A stretch of DNA of 64,000 nt. Source: Cryptomeria japonica (taxonomy: Eukaryota; Streptophyta; Pinopsida; Cupressales; Cupressaceae). The stretch is from contig NC_081414.1 in assembly GCF_030272615.1 (NCBI RefSeq), positions 809,943,069 through 810,007,068 on the forward strand. Reading direction: 5' to 3'. Under the pieces are notes generated by a model. That model made no database searches, had not been told where the DNA came from, and was given only the letters and a program-made list of their open reading frames with translations. Shown here in pieces: positions 24,558 to 37,282 of this stretch (its first letter is position 1; the number at the start of each line of letters is the position of its first letter). The translations under genes and the position numbers were made by a program.

Positions 24558-26810
24558 ATCTCCCCCCTTTTCCTTGATGACAAAACACTTAAACTCTATC
24601 CTTTATACACTTGTACATTTCTATCATAGCTCCCCCATAGATGACAATTTCTTAATTCTCCATGATTCTCCAAAATTCTCAAATATTTCTCCCAATACTC
24701 AATATTTCTCCCCCTTTGACATCAAAGACAAAGGGTAACAAAAAGGGTTACCAAGACTATACTACACAAAGGTTTTGAATTACACTCACCTAGAAAATTC
24801 TCTTGTACTTCTCTTCAAGTTCTAGAAGAAGGGTCTTTCAAGAAGAAGAATTCGCACCTAAACTATCATTTTCCACCACAATATAAACAAATTCAGATAA
24901 GGAACTTGGAATTGTACACACTTTTTTGCTTCAATAAGGAGACTCGAAAGATGTTCCAATCTGGCTACATCTATCTCCTTCACTTTCTATAAAATATTCA
25001 CAACATCTTCTTTTCGCCTCTGGATATTTATATAAGGCCAGACTGCAAAGAGTTCATCTTCTTTCTCTATTTACTATCTCTATCACTGAAGCTATCAAAT
25101 GATTTACCCATGGAATTCAACTTAGACTCAATGGAATCAATTTTAGCTTTGAAATGTTCCATATCTACAAGCCACTGAAGACAATACTTATACACTCTAG
25201 CTACTTCTCTAAAACATGCTTTCATTTCCTTAATGCATTCAAACAATCTCTTTTGAGAATAGCCACATTTTATCTCCATATTTTCCTGAACTTCATATTT
25301 TTCACCTGATTCTTTAAGAGGTTTCTTCATACAATCTTTAAGCATTTCAAACAGAACATTCAAGATGATATCTGCAATATTGTCTAGAGAAATACTACTC
25401 CAAAGCCAATAATCAACTAAAAATTCGTCAATCCTATCTTGATCATATGAAGGTCACTCAAGCCACAAATCTCCAATCTTCTTCAAGCCATCTGCTTCCC
25501 CAATAAAACTTAAAATGGTTTCAACTCTACAAGGGTCATCTTCATGCATACTACCTTCATGATTCTCAACTAAAGCCAACTTTCCCTTATCAAAGGAAAT
25601 TATCTCTTTCTTTTCTTCACTCTTAATTTTCTTCATCAATTCCGAAGAAAACACATCGATTCTTCTCTTTTAAATATTTCCCGCTGGAGGGGCTATCCTT
25701 AGGAGTACTGATAATACAAGGAATTGGAGCAGAGCCTAACATCTTTTGAAGGTTTATGAAATGATTCTTGCATGCCTGATCTTTCTCTACCAAACAATCT
25801 AGACGCCTATAAATTTGTTTTCCAATAGAAACATTTGATTTACACATAACCTTCTCTTTCAATGGTATGGATCTTGTGAAGTAAAACATTAAGCTCATGA
25901 TCAAAGAACCAAATCAGAAAGGATATCCTTGATTTTTCATCATAGTAATATTCTCTACTAATTATGTCTACAATAACTCACGTAAATCAAATTTTATTCT
26001 TTCTTTCACCATTTGATGTGGAATATATACTGCTATCGCTGAAGTTGGTCCTTCTTTATTTCTGAAATAATTTTTTTAAGAAATTCCATAAACAACATAC
26101 CTCACCATAGGGTCGATGATCATATCAATTATCAATGCCCATTGATCACCTGTGACACCAGTTAGGGTTTCAACTTCTTTGTTCTTGATAGATCTCTTCA
26201 CCAGAATGGGTCCAACATCACAAAGACTAGAAATAGCTGACATTTCTTCAAAATTGAATAGGGTTTGTCCAGCATCATATAATGATCCTCAATATAATTT
26301 AAAATAAATTTGATCAAATCCTCATCTACAAACCACAAAAACTCTCTCCAAATATCCAGACCTTTGTGCCCTAATTCTCTAATTTTCTATGATTCTACAT
26401 CTGACAAAGAAATTTCTAAATTCCTAATATTCTCATGATTATATTCCTCTAATTGTCCTTTTTCAAAAAATTTAATGTTTCTACTGTTAGATTCTCTGCA
26501 ATAGACGTCTTAGGATACATAGAGACAAGATGTGAAAAATGCCTTTTTGCGCTAACTCTGCTTTGAATTTCCTTTTGCACTTTAATAGCTTTGCACTTTA
26601 AACTCTTCAATACATAATGCAATATGATCTTGAAAGAAATAGATATTTAACTTATTCATTGTACCTAGGGTTTTGCCGCAAAAAAACTATCTTCTCATAG
26701 TGACATCAATTGAATTTTGTACTTCTGCATATGCAATCTATGAGAGCATATGATACATAATGCCAACAATACCAACATGATCAACACCAGCATGCACAAG
26801 CTACTATATG
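24558..26810 (-). mobile_element. Retroelement 3' region of unknown function, minus strand (fossil)
   Basis: Immediately internal to the minus-strand LTR, the minus strand carries coding-like stretches at about 25067-25363 (MNVLFEMLKDCMKKPLKE, with a predicted coiled coil MEHFKAKIDSIESKLNSMG), 25454-25654, 25623-25904 and about 26080-26210. I do not recognise protease, integrase or RT here. The placement between gag-like DNA and the 3' LTR suggests an extra ORF such as large plant retroelements carry, in an element with no visible pol. Broken in several places. Confidence 0.45.
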
Positions 26811-28640
26811 AATTTCCCTCATGGGAGGGGGTACAAATAGATCTCTATTTGAAGTCCCCCCTAAGACAAAACTACCAGATCAATTTGCGGAGGAAGAAGC
26901 ACCTGTATCAAACTCAGGTGCAATAGACTCAATCGCTTCTTTCTTTCTTCATACCATAGAATTATTCTTCTTAGATTCACTTGATTTTACCGAAGCATTC
27001 ACATTTCTACATTTGTTAAAAAAATGTCCAAATTTGTTGCAATTTTGTAATCAAAGTTAACACTCTCACTACTACTTACCTCTGCAATAAACTATTATCA
27101 TGATTCACCTTCATTACCACCTTCATTGCTTATCAATTTCTCCACTCTGAGAAATTGTTCATCTGCAACGTCTCTCTTCTTTTTCACCTATTGTTCCCAT
27201 TTGCTTCCACCATTGACTTCTGGGATTTCTAACTCTCCCTCTGCATAAACATCTTTTCCTACATCCACACCATCCTCTAAGGCATTATGATACTCTAAGA
27301 CATAGTCAAAGTGATCCTTATCATGCTGGTATATTTCAACATCGACCTCATCTTTATTTTCAGAAGTGTTACAATGGCCCTTTGCTACAAACTATTGTTT
27401 TGTATCATCCTAACATACTACTGTACATAACTTGTCTTCTCTCTTTCTCATCTTCAATTCTTTCTTTGGGTGATTCTCTTGCCCCATCCCTCATCATCTT
27501 CCAGGTCTCATTCATGACCTTCTCTTTTAGGTTTCTCAGACATGCAACCACATAATTAAACACAACATTAGAAAATAAAACAAGAGACCAACATGTCTCC
27601 CAAAGTACCTCCTTCATGGACACCATCCTTTCTTGTTTGCTTCTTCTTTTGAGTTCTTCTTCATGCACTACTTTACATTATTTATTTCTTTCTTTCATGT
27701 TCCCCATAATGAAAACTTCTTTTACTTCTTCCTTGACATGATTCTCACTCCACAACTTTCTATTGTTTGAACTTTTTCCATCTTCTCTCTTCATGGTAGC
27801 CATCTTCTCCCCTCTTTTTTTCTTGACAATCTCCTTTATAGGCCACTTTATCTTTTCTATCATTGGCCAAACCCAAAAATATTCTTGGCTTCTCTCCTCT
27901 AGACTTTCCATCACCATAATATTATGTTACAAGTGTGACTGCCATTGCACTAAAAGATCGACCTGTTAATTCCCGATACAACCAATAGACTTATAGAATC
28001 CACACGAGGTGGTTGAGTCATGTCACAAATCTAAGTGTTGTGCTATATAACACAAGGAGAACAAGGGCACACACCTTGCAACAATCCCCCCTAGCGCAAG
28101 CAAGGGGTTTGAACCTGTGACCAAGATTTGATACCACTTATTATAAGTGTGGTTGTTATTGCACCAAAATATTGACCTATTAATTCCCGATACAACCACT
28201 AGACTTATAGAATGCATAGGAGTTGTTTAATCCATGTCACAAATTTGAGCGTTGCACTACACAATAGAAGGAGACCAAGGGCGTACACCTTGCAACATCT
28301 TCTACTTCTCAATATCTCTTCTCAAAGTTGCCATTTATTTTTCAAACTCTACATCTTTCTTTTTCATCTTTTCTTTCTTCGTGTCTCTCTCCTTGAAACC
28401 CTCTCTTATAGAATGTTGTTGCATCTTAAAATTTTCCTTCTTGTCTTTTCTTTTGAGACTTTCTTGTTTGTATGGCGCTGCATATTTCTTTCTCTTTCTT
28501 GACTTCTAGATACCTCACCTAGGGCTTCCCTCATTTTCTCTTCCCTAGTCTTTTGGAAACCATGTTCTTCCTCTGAACCTGGCAATCTGTAATGCACAAA
28601 TCTACAAACCCAAATCTATGAACATCAAATTACAATTTCC
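26811..28640 (-). mobile_element. gag-like region of a minus-strand Copia-type element (fossil)
   Basis: The minus strand shows highly charged Lys/Glu-rich stretches (28406-28597, 27678-27917, 27405-27668) and, near 27005-27050, a CCHC-type zinc-knuckle remnant (CNKFGHFFNKCRN), which is typical of Copia Gag. A primer-binding-like sequence follows at 28682-28695. The open stretches seen on the plus strand here are pyrimidine-rich shadows. Degenerate, with an unrelated tandem repeat at 27935-28300. Confidence 0.5.
27935..28300 (-). repeat. Tandem ~215 bp repeat with SINE-like pol III boxes
   Basis: Two adjacent partial copies: 'cctgttaattcccgatacaac' at 27961 recurs at 28176, a period of 215 bp. 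Read on the minus strand, the full copy has an A-box-like 'ataagtggtatcaaa' and a B box (GGTTCAAACCC, about 28107-28117), as in tRNA-derived SINEs. The two copies sit head to tail, so this may be a dimeric SINE or a SINE-derived tandem duplication. No flanking target repeat was identified. Confidence 0.5.
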
Positions 28641-29838
28641 ACAATCAATGACTATAACCAATTTTTCTTGCCCAGATCTTTTGGTCTCTGATACGAAATG
28701 ATGGAAATGCCAAATTGAAACCCCAAACACACATTCCACACACAAGGTACAATGATAGGAAGTTAAACAAAACAACTAGATTCTATAAGCTTCCTATTAG
28801 AACTATGATAGGAATCGAACAACAAATAACCAAATTCCATAACAGAAACATTGAGTGGTCAAATAGCACTATGTTTACATAAACACCAAGAAGCAACATG
28901 ATCAATCAATCCTACAGAATCTAAACATCAAAACATTAACTTTATTATCACACATCATATGATGCGGGTTACATTCATAATAGATGACTACATTCAAACA
29001 TTTGGCCATACACTTGTTCGGACAACTTCCATTTTGCATTCTGCTAGGCCTCTACAACTCACCCAGGATTTTGTACTTCTTTTCTATCTCTTCACACCTC
29101 CTCTTCTATTTTTCTCTCTCACGTCTCCGACTCTCTTGTTTTACCACTTCATTTCCTCTTTACATTTTTTAACAATTACTGATCTTCTAACTTGTTACCA
29201 GTTCAAGTTATTGGCATGTATTCACCCAATGGTATCCTCCTTTGACATGACCTCTTGTATTCCATCTTGGACCCTCTAACACAACTTTCTTTTCTATTGT
29301 TCAACCTTCCATTTATGCTGTAATTGTTCTAAAATATATATTTCTCCCTCTTCCAACTTGATCGGGCTCACTCTATCTATGAGTTGGGACTTTCCTTCCT
29401 ATCCAAATCGAACTTGACTATTCAACCTCTATGGCCTCATCTGACCAACCAACCTTTTATCTCTATTTTCCTATTTTATCTATGGTCTTAGTTTCTTCCA
29501 ACTACTCAGTCACTTTTGACCGTTCCATTACCATTTGTAACTAACTCTTTTCAAATGTTCATTAATCATTCATATTATTTTCAACTTCATGTTGATGTGG
29601 CAATAGGATCTATGTCTAGAAAACTTAAACTTATAATACGACTGAGTGCGTCAATTAGAGGAAACAACTCAATGCTCCTACATAAAGGGGAGATAATGAG
29701 AAGATGAGATGTTTGGGAAAGGAGAATGTGAAGTGGATTGATAAATTAAGTATTTGGATTTTGTAGAATTTTGGTATGGGAGCTGTTAAAATTATTGTTG
29801 TTGTTGATATGTTGCCATCAATGACAAAGGGGAAGATT
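28641..29838. other. Pyrimidine-rich, AT-rich retroelement DNA; possible 5' LTR on the minus strand
   Basis: At 28682-28695 the minus strand reads CGTATCAGAGACCA, close to a tRNA-Met primer-binding site, so DNA from about 28705 upward could be the 5' LTR of the minus-strand element whose gag lies at 26811-28640. I could not find its outer end. The T/C-rich open stretches at 28959-29279 are compositional. The last ~60 bp before 29839 ('gccatcaatgacaaaggggaaga') look like the pol 3' end and polypurine tract of a plus-strand Copia-type element. Confidence 0.35.
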
Positions 29839-31098
29839 GTTGTAAAGTTGATTAGAATGAGCTATTAATGTGCTATCATTGATGTCAACAAATTTTGTTT
29901 GTGATTAGTGACTAGTTGATATAATTGATATTGAGTTCTTTGTGTAGTTGTACTGAGAGATTTGCTCTGCACATCTTCTATATTTTACATCTATTCATGC
30001 AGTTTGGATATGTTATTTTGCAATATTTAGAGATGTTATATATATTCTGAATTTGTTTCTCCAAATTGTTGTGCTAAGGAAGTTGTATTTACTAGTATAC
30101 TTGACATTGTTTCCATATGAAATGCATGCTGCACATTTGTTCACATTATGGTTTTTGGTGTTGTAATTTTGGAGTTAATTTGATAATGTCCTTAGCTTCA
30201 TTATATTTAGTTGGCACATGTTCTTGGGCTTCAAAAGCATGCTTTCAAAGTTCGATGGTGTTTGCTCTAGTTTTTTCTAACCTCAAGTGTTTACACTTCA
30301 TATTATTGCTCTTATGATTATGGATTGTTGTATAACATGTTTGATATTTATTTTTCTCTCAATTAAGATGTATTGTGGTCCACGTTACATTCTTTTCCAC
30401 TGCAGGAATTTTTAGTACCAAACTAATTTGAATTGTGTTCAATTAAGATGTTTCGCCAACTTTGGAAGACTTTGCATATGTGAGGGTGATATAAATAGAG
30501 GTTTGTGCGAAGATAAAAACATGTGGATTGGTGTTGTGAAATAAAATGAAATGCAATGGTGTATGAAAGATGATCTATCTCCTTGATTGTTTGATAACTG
30601 CTATGTGAGTTGGTGAAAAGTGTTGAGCAGAGTGAAATTTCATGTTTTATCTATTGTAAGAAATGACCTAAATGTATCTATAGATCTTATGGTTATAGAA
30701 ATGCATCAGTGATGGATTCTTTCTCTTTGATTCTTCTTTGTTTTGGTTGTGACCCCTCCAAGAGTGAGCCTCTCTTTCTTTTGAGTAGTGATCCCTTTGG
30801 CAGCGACTCTTTCTTGTAAAAATTACCTTAACCTGTGTCAACCTAATGGGTGTTCACATATTGAGAATAGCATTCTCTATGGTTTTTCCCCCTAACAAGG
30901 GTTTTAATGTAAAATTTAGTGTTTCATTGTGTTTGGTGTCCTCTTTTATCATGCTCATATCTTTATGTGGATTAAGTGTAAAATTTAAGTTGTTGCAGAT
31001 ATGATTTAAGGGAATAGACTTAAGATTTATTTATACAAATGATTCACACACACCCCCCCCCCCCCTCTCAGTTATCTTATGGATTAGAACATTCAACA
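29839..31098 (+). mobile_element. Copia-type LTR, plus orientation
   Basis: Begins TGTTGTAAAGTTG right after a purine tract (aaaggggaaga) and runs about 1.26 kb to 'attcaaca', with the diagnostic poly-C stretch 'cacccccccc...ctctcagtt' about 40 bp before the end. This is the SIRE/Maximus-like Copia layout and mirrors the minus-strand LTR at 23203-24557, though the two sequences are not close copies. Preceded by a polypurine tract, it reads as a 3' LTR. The Copia gag-integrase DNA after it may be a separate element. Confidence 0.6.
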
Positions 31099-31519
31099 AG
31101 ATCTAGCAGATCTAGAGCCTGCGATATAGCAACAACCATTGATTAAAAATTTACACTATGATGCCAAGACTTACAAAATATTATTTATATGAGATAGATC
31201 GGTCACTAGGCCAAAAGGGTCAATTTTGAATGGGGCGAAAGACATGAAGTCATGACTAAAAGGGGGGAAACCACCTATATTAGGAAACAAAAAATTATAA
31301 TGCAAGCTTAAGACCAAAGCTAAGGGTTTAGAGTTTAAGGCATGTAAACACAGACTTAGCTTATTCGTAGGTTTTTAGGACCAAAGGGCAACAAAATTTA
31401 GGGGTGGCTCCACAAAAGTTTTCCTTCCAAGTTTGACATTTTTTTTTTTACAATAGAAATTTTAAAATATTTCACTTCCATGAAATTTTATGAATTAAGT
31501 GGCATTTTATTAACAATAA
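31099..31519. other. Non-coding stretch between LTR and Copia fragment
   Basis: No gene recognised. Slightly G-rich ('aaggggggaaacc'), with a poly-T run at 31440-31450. Possibly the untranslated leader of the following Copia fragment. Confidence 0.4.
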
Positions 31520-32660
31520 AAGAATGAATGAAAAATAGTGAAGAATTGCTAGAACAAGATTTTGCATCTTGGGAAAATATAAGAGGAAAAATGTTAATTT
31601 GTTTTAGGGAAATGACTATCATTCCAAAACAAAGCATAGAGATGATTCTAGTCATAATTATAGAGGTGTGGATTATGGTCAGTGATTTTTCTATGATTTT
31701 TAGGGAAGAAATAAGAATTATAGAGGTAAAAACTGATGTAGAAGCAAAGATATTGGTAGGTTCAAAATAAATGTTCAATATTTTTAGTGTAATAAATTTG
31801 GCAATTATAAATCTAAATGTTTGCATAAGAAATTTACTCATAATAATGTAGAAGATACACAAAATCTATTTCTTTCTTGTTTGAATACAAGTTCAAATGA
31901 AGAGACTTTATCATATATTGATTTTGATTGTTTCTCACATATGACTTCTAATGAAGACATATTTATTAATTTGGATGAAACACATAATTATATTGTTGTA
32001 TTGGAGGATAAAAAATCACATAGCACTAAAGAAAAATGAACTATAGAAGTAGAAAACACAAATCATAATATTACATATACTTATGATACTTTTTCAGTTT
32101 CTGTTTTATAATAGAGCTTATTATCAATTAGTTAGATGCTTGAGTAAAATTGTCACTTTTTTTTAAAAATCAATAAATGTGTAACAAAAGATAAGTCACA
32201 ACTATATGCATTGGTTGCATGAGCGTATATGACTAGTGATTCTATGTTTCCTATTCATTTATCTTCAAGCAATTAGTTTTTGAGCACTATAAAAGTGCAT
32301 GATAGTTAGTTATGACATCAAAGATAAGGACGTCTCAATTTTGAATGTTTTCTTTTGCTTAAGAAGAAACATATAGTTGGAAGATTATCTTTTCTTAATA
32401 ATAAATAAGAAATTTGAGAACAATATTTATTTGGAAGACAAAAAGTAAACTAGAAAAATGTGATTGATTTGTCTAGAAGGGCAAGAGGACCTCTTGAAGT
32501 TATTGGTATTGATTTATGTGGTCCCATTACAACTCTCTCACTAAATACATCCAAGTATTTTCTGACTTTCATTCATGGTTTTTCTTGTAAAACTTGGATC
32601 TATCATTTGGTTGATAAATCATAATTTTTTGATAAGTTTGTTGATTTCAAACAATTAGTT
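31520..32660 (+). mobile_element. Ty1/Copia gag-to-integrase fragment 1 (fossil)
   Basis: Plus-strand sequence with a Gag zinc-knuckle remnant near 31785-31825 (CNKFGNYKSKC) and, near 32465-32650, integrase-core landmarks (PLEVIGIDLCGPI, SKYFLTF, KTWIYHLVDKS). Degenerate, with many breaks. It is nearly identical to 41519-42650. It stops at 32660, where the Ty3/Gypsy LTR begins. Confidence 0.8.
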
Positions 32661-32859
32661 AAATTAATATATTTAATTAATTCATCTTAACCCTCTTCTC
32701 CTATTAATTAAATAAATTATTCAATTTATTTGATTTAATTCACTTAACTAAATTCAGTCCATTAGTTAAATAAATAAATCATATTTATTTAATTAAATCT
32801 TCTCTCACATTTAAATAAATTAATATTTATTTAAATTCCCCCAAAATCCCATCTCTCAC

Positions 32860-33230
32860 TATTTTAAATAAATCATTTATTTAAATCACCTTTATCCTCC
32901 ACCCACTTGTATTTTTCTACAAATGCAAGTTGCACAACTATTTTAGATAAATCATTTATTTAAATCACCTTTATCCTCCACCCACTTGTATTTTCCTACA
33001 AATGCAAGTTTCACAACTATTTAAAATAAATTATTTATTTAAAATCCTATTTATCCTCACCCACTTGAAACCTTTAATGGTTTCCCTTAAAGTCTTCAAA
33101 CTTAATGGCTTCCCTTAAAGATTTCTTAAGACTTTAATGGTTTCCCTTAAAGTCTTCAAATTTAATGGCTTCCTTCTAGAGTCTTCTCAAACCTTTAATG
33201 GTTTCCCTTAAAGTCTTCAAGCATTTAATG
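32860..33230. repeat. Minisatellites inside the second Ty3/Gypsy LTR
   Basis: Three copies of a ~79 bp unit ('aaatcatttatttaaatcacc ... cacttgtatttt') at about 32860-33070. They are followed by about three copies of a ~62 bp unit ('ttaatggtttcccttaaagtcttcaa') at 33061-33230. Such arrays lie in the promoter-proximal part of the LTR. Confidence 0.8.
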
Positions 33231-34444
33231 CTTTATCTTCTTTTTTCTCATTTAAATAAATTAATATTTATTTGAATATTTACCCAAATGCAAATTATAC
33301 CATTTAATTGAAATAAATGATTTTATTTTAATTGAAAATACCAAAATTCCTCCCACTTGCATTTTCCTACAAAATCTACTTGCATGCCTAAACCCCTTCT
33401 AGATTCTTCTAAACCCTTCCTAATTAACCTAATCCATCCCCTAAATATTGTCACATTCCTAAGCAAATTGGAGTCACTTCTCAAAGACTCCAAAGTCTTT
33501 GAAAAACAATTAATGCTTTGTGTGTTCAACAAATTAACCTCTAGAGTCTTCCAAACCACTTATGGCTCTTACATGACCATTAATGGTTAATTCCACTTGC
33601 ACCCATGGTTAAGGACTTTGACACCTAACTTAACCCTCATGTAACCCAGGTGTCTCTTCAAAGCATTTATTTCTTTGACTAGGGTAGCCATCATGTCCCC
33701 TCAAGCATTTAATGCTCCTTATCTCTCCTCTCAAGCCTCCTCATGGTGACGCTTGTCGAACTGGGACTGGGTTGAAAGTCTCACATGGATTGAATATCTT
33801 TCAATCCTAACCCTTGTTAAGATTGCTCAATCTTAACCCTTCATTTCCTCATTTCTTCTATAAATAGAACCCTTCTCCTTAAGCAAAGGAGGAAGCATTA
33901 GAGTATTGTTGTTATATTGGTATTAGCATAGAGATTTTTCATAGAATCACTATCTACACTTGCATAGCATTTTCTTATCATATTCAACCATCTTGAATCT
34001 CCATATGGCATCCATGGCTAGTGCTAAAAGCTAAGAGGTACACTCATTTGGGACTTGGAGAGGGGAGAAACAAGGGAGAGGCATCAAAAGGCATCATGGA
34101 AGCATCTTAGGGAGGCTCTTCTCCTTTCTTTAATTTTGTTAAACTTCTTTCATGCTTTTTGAAATCTCTTTTGATATGTTTGGAATGGTTTTTAGTTCTT
34201 TGTTTTGTTTTTATGGTTGAAACTAACTTATTAACATTGAACTTTTTTGTTTCCTTGTCCTCATTTCCATGACATCATTTGGTGAACCCGACGTGAATCA
34301 AACACTTTTGTAACTTCGAGGACATTCTTTTTTAGGCTTGTGAGCCCACCATGTGTACTAACTTTTTTTGAATGTTTTAGTTGCAGATTTTCTAATTTTT
34401 TTGTGCAGGTTTTGGAAGGAGTTAGTTTAAAACATTTTAAATTG

Positions 34445-34790
34445 ATTTGGTTTAAAACTTCATCTTTCTTGTTTTTCACAAAGGGATAAAAAGAACTTCA
34501 CATTTTCTATTTGGTGCAACTAAAACAAACTCAACTTTTTCATTTGGTGCATAACAAAGAACTTCATCTTTCTTGTTTTCCACAAAGGGATAAAAAGAGC
34601 TTCACATTTTGTATTTGGTGCAACTAAAACAAACTCAACTTTTTCATTTGGTGTATAAAAAAGAACTCCATCTTTCTTGTTTTTCACAAATGGATAAAAA
34701 GAACTTCATATTTTCTATTTGGTGCAACTAAAACAAACTCAAATTTTCATTTGGTGCATAAAAAGAACCTCACATTTACCTTTTTTGCTA
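34445..34790. repeat. ~105 bp minisatellite in the gag leader
   Basis: Three diverged copies built from 'aaagaacttcacattttc', 'tatttggtgcaactaaaac' and 'aacttcatctttcttgtt' segments, starting near 34490, 34594 and 34698. Confidence 0.8.
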
Positions 34791-36789
34791 CAAAGGCTAC
34801 ACGACTTTATTTTTGTTGACCAGGTTTGCTTTCCAAAAGTTTGTCAAGTGTCAAACATTTTGATATCTTGGTTAAAAAGAACATCATGATTGTTGGAGCA
34901 ACATCTCCAAATAGTTAGATCACATTGCAATGAAAATCAGTTAAAAAGAACAAGTGTTTTTGGTGATTGGCACACTTGTGCAAAGTTTGTCAAGTGGTCC
35001 TACTTCTAACACACACTATCCTCTCCCTTGGCTTTCCTGGTCCTAGGTGCAAGAGAAAAGTGTTAGTAACACTGAACATTTTTATCTTTTTAAGAGAGGC
35101 CTGCCAAGAGACACATCACTCTTGGGAACAACCTCATGCGGTAAATCCTTCGAGCCGCTATAAAAATCAGGTGAGAGCGAAAGCTATAGCCTTGGGTATA
35201 GTTGTTCCTACAGTGTAACTGGTCGAAAGGACAAATGGGCCCCACCACTAGTTACAAGGCTCTTAAGTGAGTCACTGCAGAATGAACATATGTCCAAAAA
35301 TATCAAACATGACTAAACACCTTTAAGTAGTAGCCCACCCATTCTATTGATTGAGGATATTTGTTATATAATTTAGTGCAAGAGCATCGATGGTTTTTCT
35401 CCCAAGATACTCACCATACATATTTCTTTGAGTAGAAACATAGCTTTTTGAAAAGTCACTTGTGGCTTGATAAAAGTGGTGACTTCCCCATCATAGGGAT
35501 CATCTATTTGTTATGCTCGTGCAAGACTTAGTATATCACATCCTTACCTGCCACGGCGGGATTCATAAGGTATGTAGTACCAAAGTCAAAGAAATATCAA
35601 GATGTGGGCTAAATTTATCACAACTGGCCATTTGACCTTAGGGATAAAAAGTGTTTGAAGTGTTTTCATTTTAGTCAAGACCAAGTGAAAATTGAGCTGA
35701 CTTCAGGCTTTGGAAATACACCTTAAAAATACATCTCAAGGAAGGGTCATATAAAAGTCCAAGGATTGGGTTGATCTAGGCCCATATTCATTTGTGCCTT
35801 TAAGGCAACATTCTTGTGTTTGTGTGCTTGCTTTGTTTTCTTGTCAACGAAAAATCAGAAAAATCAATTCCAAAAACAAAGTACTCATCCAACCAAACAT
35901 TTTTCAAAAACAACCAAAAATATCAAAAACAAAGTGCAAACAACAAAGAATCAAACTTTATGACCATTCTTCACATCTTGAGAAAGAAGAATCGTCATCA
36001 GAACATCAACTTGAAAAGAAGACCATTGAGCTCAAAGGCTTTGATCAAAAGGAGGAAATTCTTCTATCTAAATAGACAAATCTTTGTCTCTCATAGATTT
36101 TTTCTATGTCACATGCATCTCTACCTTCAAGGAAAAACAAACGAATTTGATTTAGAGTCATTGAACTGTAGAGTTTTTATGCAATATAGAGCTTTGAGTT
36201 ATCACAAAAACCAAGGAGGCAAGATTAATCCCAACTTTTTCCCAAATGTTTGTATCACATACAACATAGCTCGAGAAGTGCCACCAACGCTCGAAAGGGA
36301 AGAGGTAGAATTTGTTCCATTCATGAAACAAAGCTTTTATTGAAGTTAAAACATTTCATCCATTATCTCACTCATACATCATCACTTCATCATCAATCCA
36401 TTCCAACTCTCAAAACATGAAGAGGTTCTTGTCCCAAGTTCTCTTTTTAGATATTGCTTGAATCAAATGCATCACATCACTTTTTAGATTGTTTCTACAT
36501 CTAGGATAAGCTCATCCTAAGAGACACATCTATGCAAGTTAAAACTAGTTCATGAGTGAATCCTCTCATTACTAGGTAGTTAAATCTATAACATATCTCA
36601 GATTTCTCTACACCTTATCACATCAAATCTTATCAAACAAACAAACAATTCAAAGAAGGAATTTTGGTTACATCTACCTTAAAAGTGCTAGAGATCTACA
36701 TGCAACACAATTCACCAACCATCAATCTCTCATTTCATCAAAAACTCATCATCATTTTCACACAACTTCAAGAAAAGGTTGCGAACAAA
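34791..36789. other. Leader DNA of the second Ty3/Gypsy element
   Basis: No gene recognised. A 93- to 175-codon open stretch at 35794-36343 is low-complexity, Lys/Asn-rich and matches nothing I know; I treat it as non-coding leader. Confidence 0.45.
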
Positions 36790-37282
36790 ATGGCCCAAAC
36801 CCGATCACAGTCAAGGCAATGAGAAATAGAAATGGAAGAAGAAGAAGAAGAGGAAAATCTCAATGAATTTCAAGAAGCACTTGGAGGAAATGCAAATGAC
36901 GAAAACTTGAGTACTCCTACTCTTGCAACCATAGAAAGGGCCCAACATAACCCTCTCTTTAATAGACTTTTTGACGAAATACTCAGGAGCAATGCGGATG
37001 CTCAGTTTTAAAGCTCGCTCAAGAAGGAGCAAAACTCCCCTCTGACTTTGATTTTGCCCAATTAAGACAAGCATCAGAACGACAAAGTCACCATGAAGAG
37101 GAGAGAGGTAGAGATCCCATTAGATATAACATTCCTCGAGGTAACCCACCACCTCCTCCTCCAAATGAAATGGAGATGTTGCGGCAACAAGTCGAGAATC
37201 TCGCCCAACAACTTCATAGTGGTGTCAAAACTAACCAATTCTCACTCAATGACATATGTCCCTATCCTTTTGATAGGAATCT

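Larger units (their letters stand above)
32661..37282 (+). mobile_element. 5' part of a second Ty3/Gypsy retrotransposon (LTR, long leader, gag start)
   Basis: A ~1.6 kb LTR (32661-34277) with a TATAAATA box at 33859-33866 is followed by a primer-binding-like TTTGGTGAACCCGACG (34278) and a ~2.5 kb non-coding leader. A gag-like start follows (ATG at 36790: MAQTRSQSR, then an acidic EEEEEEE run and further gag-type sequence to about 37250). The rest of gag and all of pol are absent; block B begins at about 37283. The element interrupts Copia fragment 1 at 32660. Fossil; the left LTR boundary is approximate. Confidence 0.65.

Noticed and set aside
28212-28509. Hydrophobic plus-strand open stretches resembling membrane proteins
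   Set aside because: They are pyrimidine-rich shadows of a Lys/Glu-rich minus-strand gag-like sequence.
31049-31070. A long poly-C run considered as a G-quadruplex regulatory element
   Set aside because: It is the standard C-rich stretch near the end of SIRE/Maximus-like Copia LTRs; length may also be affected by sequencing error.
35816-36343. A 175-codon open stretch in the Gypsy leader
   Set aside because: Low-complexity Lys/Asn-rich sequence, overlapping another open frame, with no recognisable domain and located in a retroelement leader.
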